From Acetobacteraceae bacterium (GTDB lineage: Bacteria; Pseudomonadota; Alphaproteobacteria; Acetobacterales; Acetobacteraceae), in the NCBI GenBank assembly GCA_027353465.1, contig DAIEHR010000262.1, positions 1 to 43,160 on the forward strand: 43,160 nt of DNA, given 5' to 3'. Positions within the stretch are counted from its first letter, which is position 1, and each line of letters starts with the position of its first letter. Shown piece by piece: positions 42,069 to 43,160 of this stretch. A model generated the notes under the pieces. It was not told the DNA's origin and ran no database searches. It saw only the letters and a program-made list of their open reading frames with translations. The translations under genes were made by a program, and so were the position numbers.

Positions 42069-43029
42069 TGTAACTGGCAGCAAGTCTTTGGAAGTGATCA
42101 CGACGGCGCGATACAGTCCCGCACGCCACCTTTCGGAAGGTCCGTGAATACAGTAACCACGCCAAAATACAAAGGCCCAAGAAGGCGATGTGGCGGCATG
42201 AGGCCCCTATTTCCAGTCTCTGGCATTCTGCTTGGCGCCGTGGTTTCGGCACCATCGGAGCAGACCGCTGCGACAAAGCTTCCGTTCGGCCTGGATCCAA
42301 TAACAGTGAGATGGGAACGGGACGTTCCCTGCGGAAAAACAACAGCGCCAGCAATATGACGCCCGAAGCTACCCAGTCGATTTTCACGCCCAACCCCCGT
42401 TCAACGGAGAGTGGGAAAATGCCATCCCGTGCGACTACCTTGTGGCTGCGAGCAAATCGTTGGCAGCGGGACAGGCGCGGCAGGCTTTAGCGATGGCCGA
42501 GACACGGCTGCTCGATCGATCGGTGCTGCTGCACCAAGGTAAGGGCGATCACTTGCGTTCAGCCCGACCTATCGAAGCCGCCATGACGAGGACCGCGCTT
42601 CACCGACGGCACCTTCGGTGGCCACGATCCTGCGGCGGAGCTTGGGACGAAAGCGCCGAGACGTCCATCACTTCGAGGCGTTCGCGCGCGACAGTGGCGA
42701 CCCAGCGGTGCCAAGTGCTCGACCGAGGCAATATTCGGCGTCCCAGGCCCATGCTCGTGCGCTCCGCGACGCCAGCGCCCTCGCATTGGCGATCTTCGCC
42801 GCTTGCTCTGCTGCCGCCCTCGCGTCGATGGGACTACCCGGACGGCAGGCAGGCGCCGCGCGTCAGACAGTTCGACAGGAGCCAACGGTAAGGTGACAAC
42901 AGCCTCGGCCGCGGCTTACATTGACTTTCACCCCAACCATCGATCATGTGACGCCGTTTTGACATACAGCCCGCCCGGAAGGGGCTTGCACACGCACGCT
43001 CCAACCGGCCCAAAATCGGCCGCTCAGCC

Positions 43030-43160
43030 ATGCTTCTTGTTATCGACGCCGGCAATACCAACATCGTATTCGCTGTTCATGACCCGTCCGGCTGGCGCGG
43101 GGTGTGGCGCATCCGCACCGATGCCCAACGCACGTCCGACGAATACGCGGTTTGGCTCAA
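43030..43160 (+). CDS. coaX: Type III pantothenate kinase (truncated by window end)
   Basis: [43 protein letters not shown]; DxGNTN motif. Confidence 0.93.
   Translation, partial: MLLVIDAGNTNIVFAVHDPSGWRGVWRIRTDAQRTSDEYAVWL

Overview
High-GC proteobacterial window, probably Alphaproteobacteria/Acetobacteraceae-like (a judgement from protein similarity and layout only). It has three parts. (1) About 1-7.0 kb is accessory: a type I restriction methylase (HsdM, cut by the window start), a large protein with possible family-A DNA-polymerase-like motifs, a Tat-exported unknown protein, a serine resolvase and a decayed second serine recombinase. (2) About 7.2-31.7 kb is a complete type VI secretion locus. 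It carries tssA-M, a second tssC paralogue, hcp, vgrG, PAAR, an FHA protein, a PpkA-like Ser/Thr kinase, and a heme-binding (CxxCH) HAMP membrane sensor just upstream of the kinase. Between hcp and tssM there are remnants of tagF and of a PP2C (PppA-like) phosphatase, broken into several frames. (3) About 32-42 kb is a stress/low-oxygen-like module: a three-domain phosphoribosyltransferase/hydrolase/erythromycin-esterase fusion, HhH protein, DUF3775-like, YidB-like, alcohol dehydrogenase, Hsp20, BON protein and GroEL. Perfect or near-perfect FNR/FixK-type palindromes (TTGAY-N4-RTCAA) lie between these genes. The adh and groEL genes are each interrupted by an apparent single-base deletion. The window ends in the start of a type III pantothenate kinase (coaX). 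All calls come from reading the translations by eye; no database search was run.
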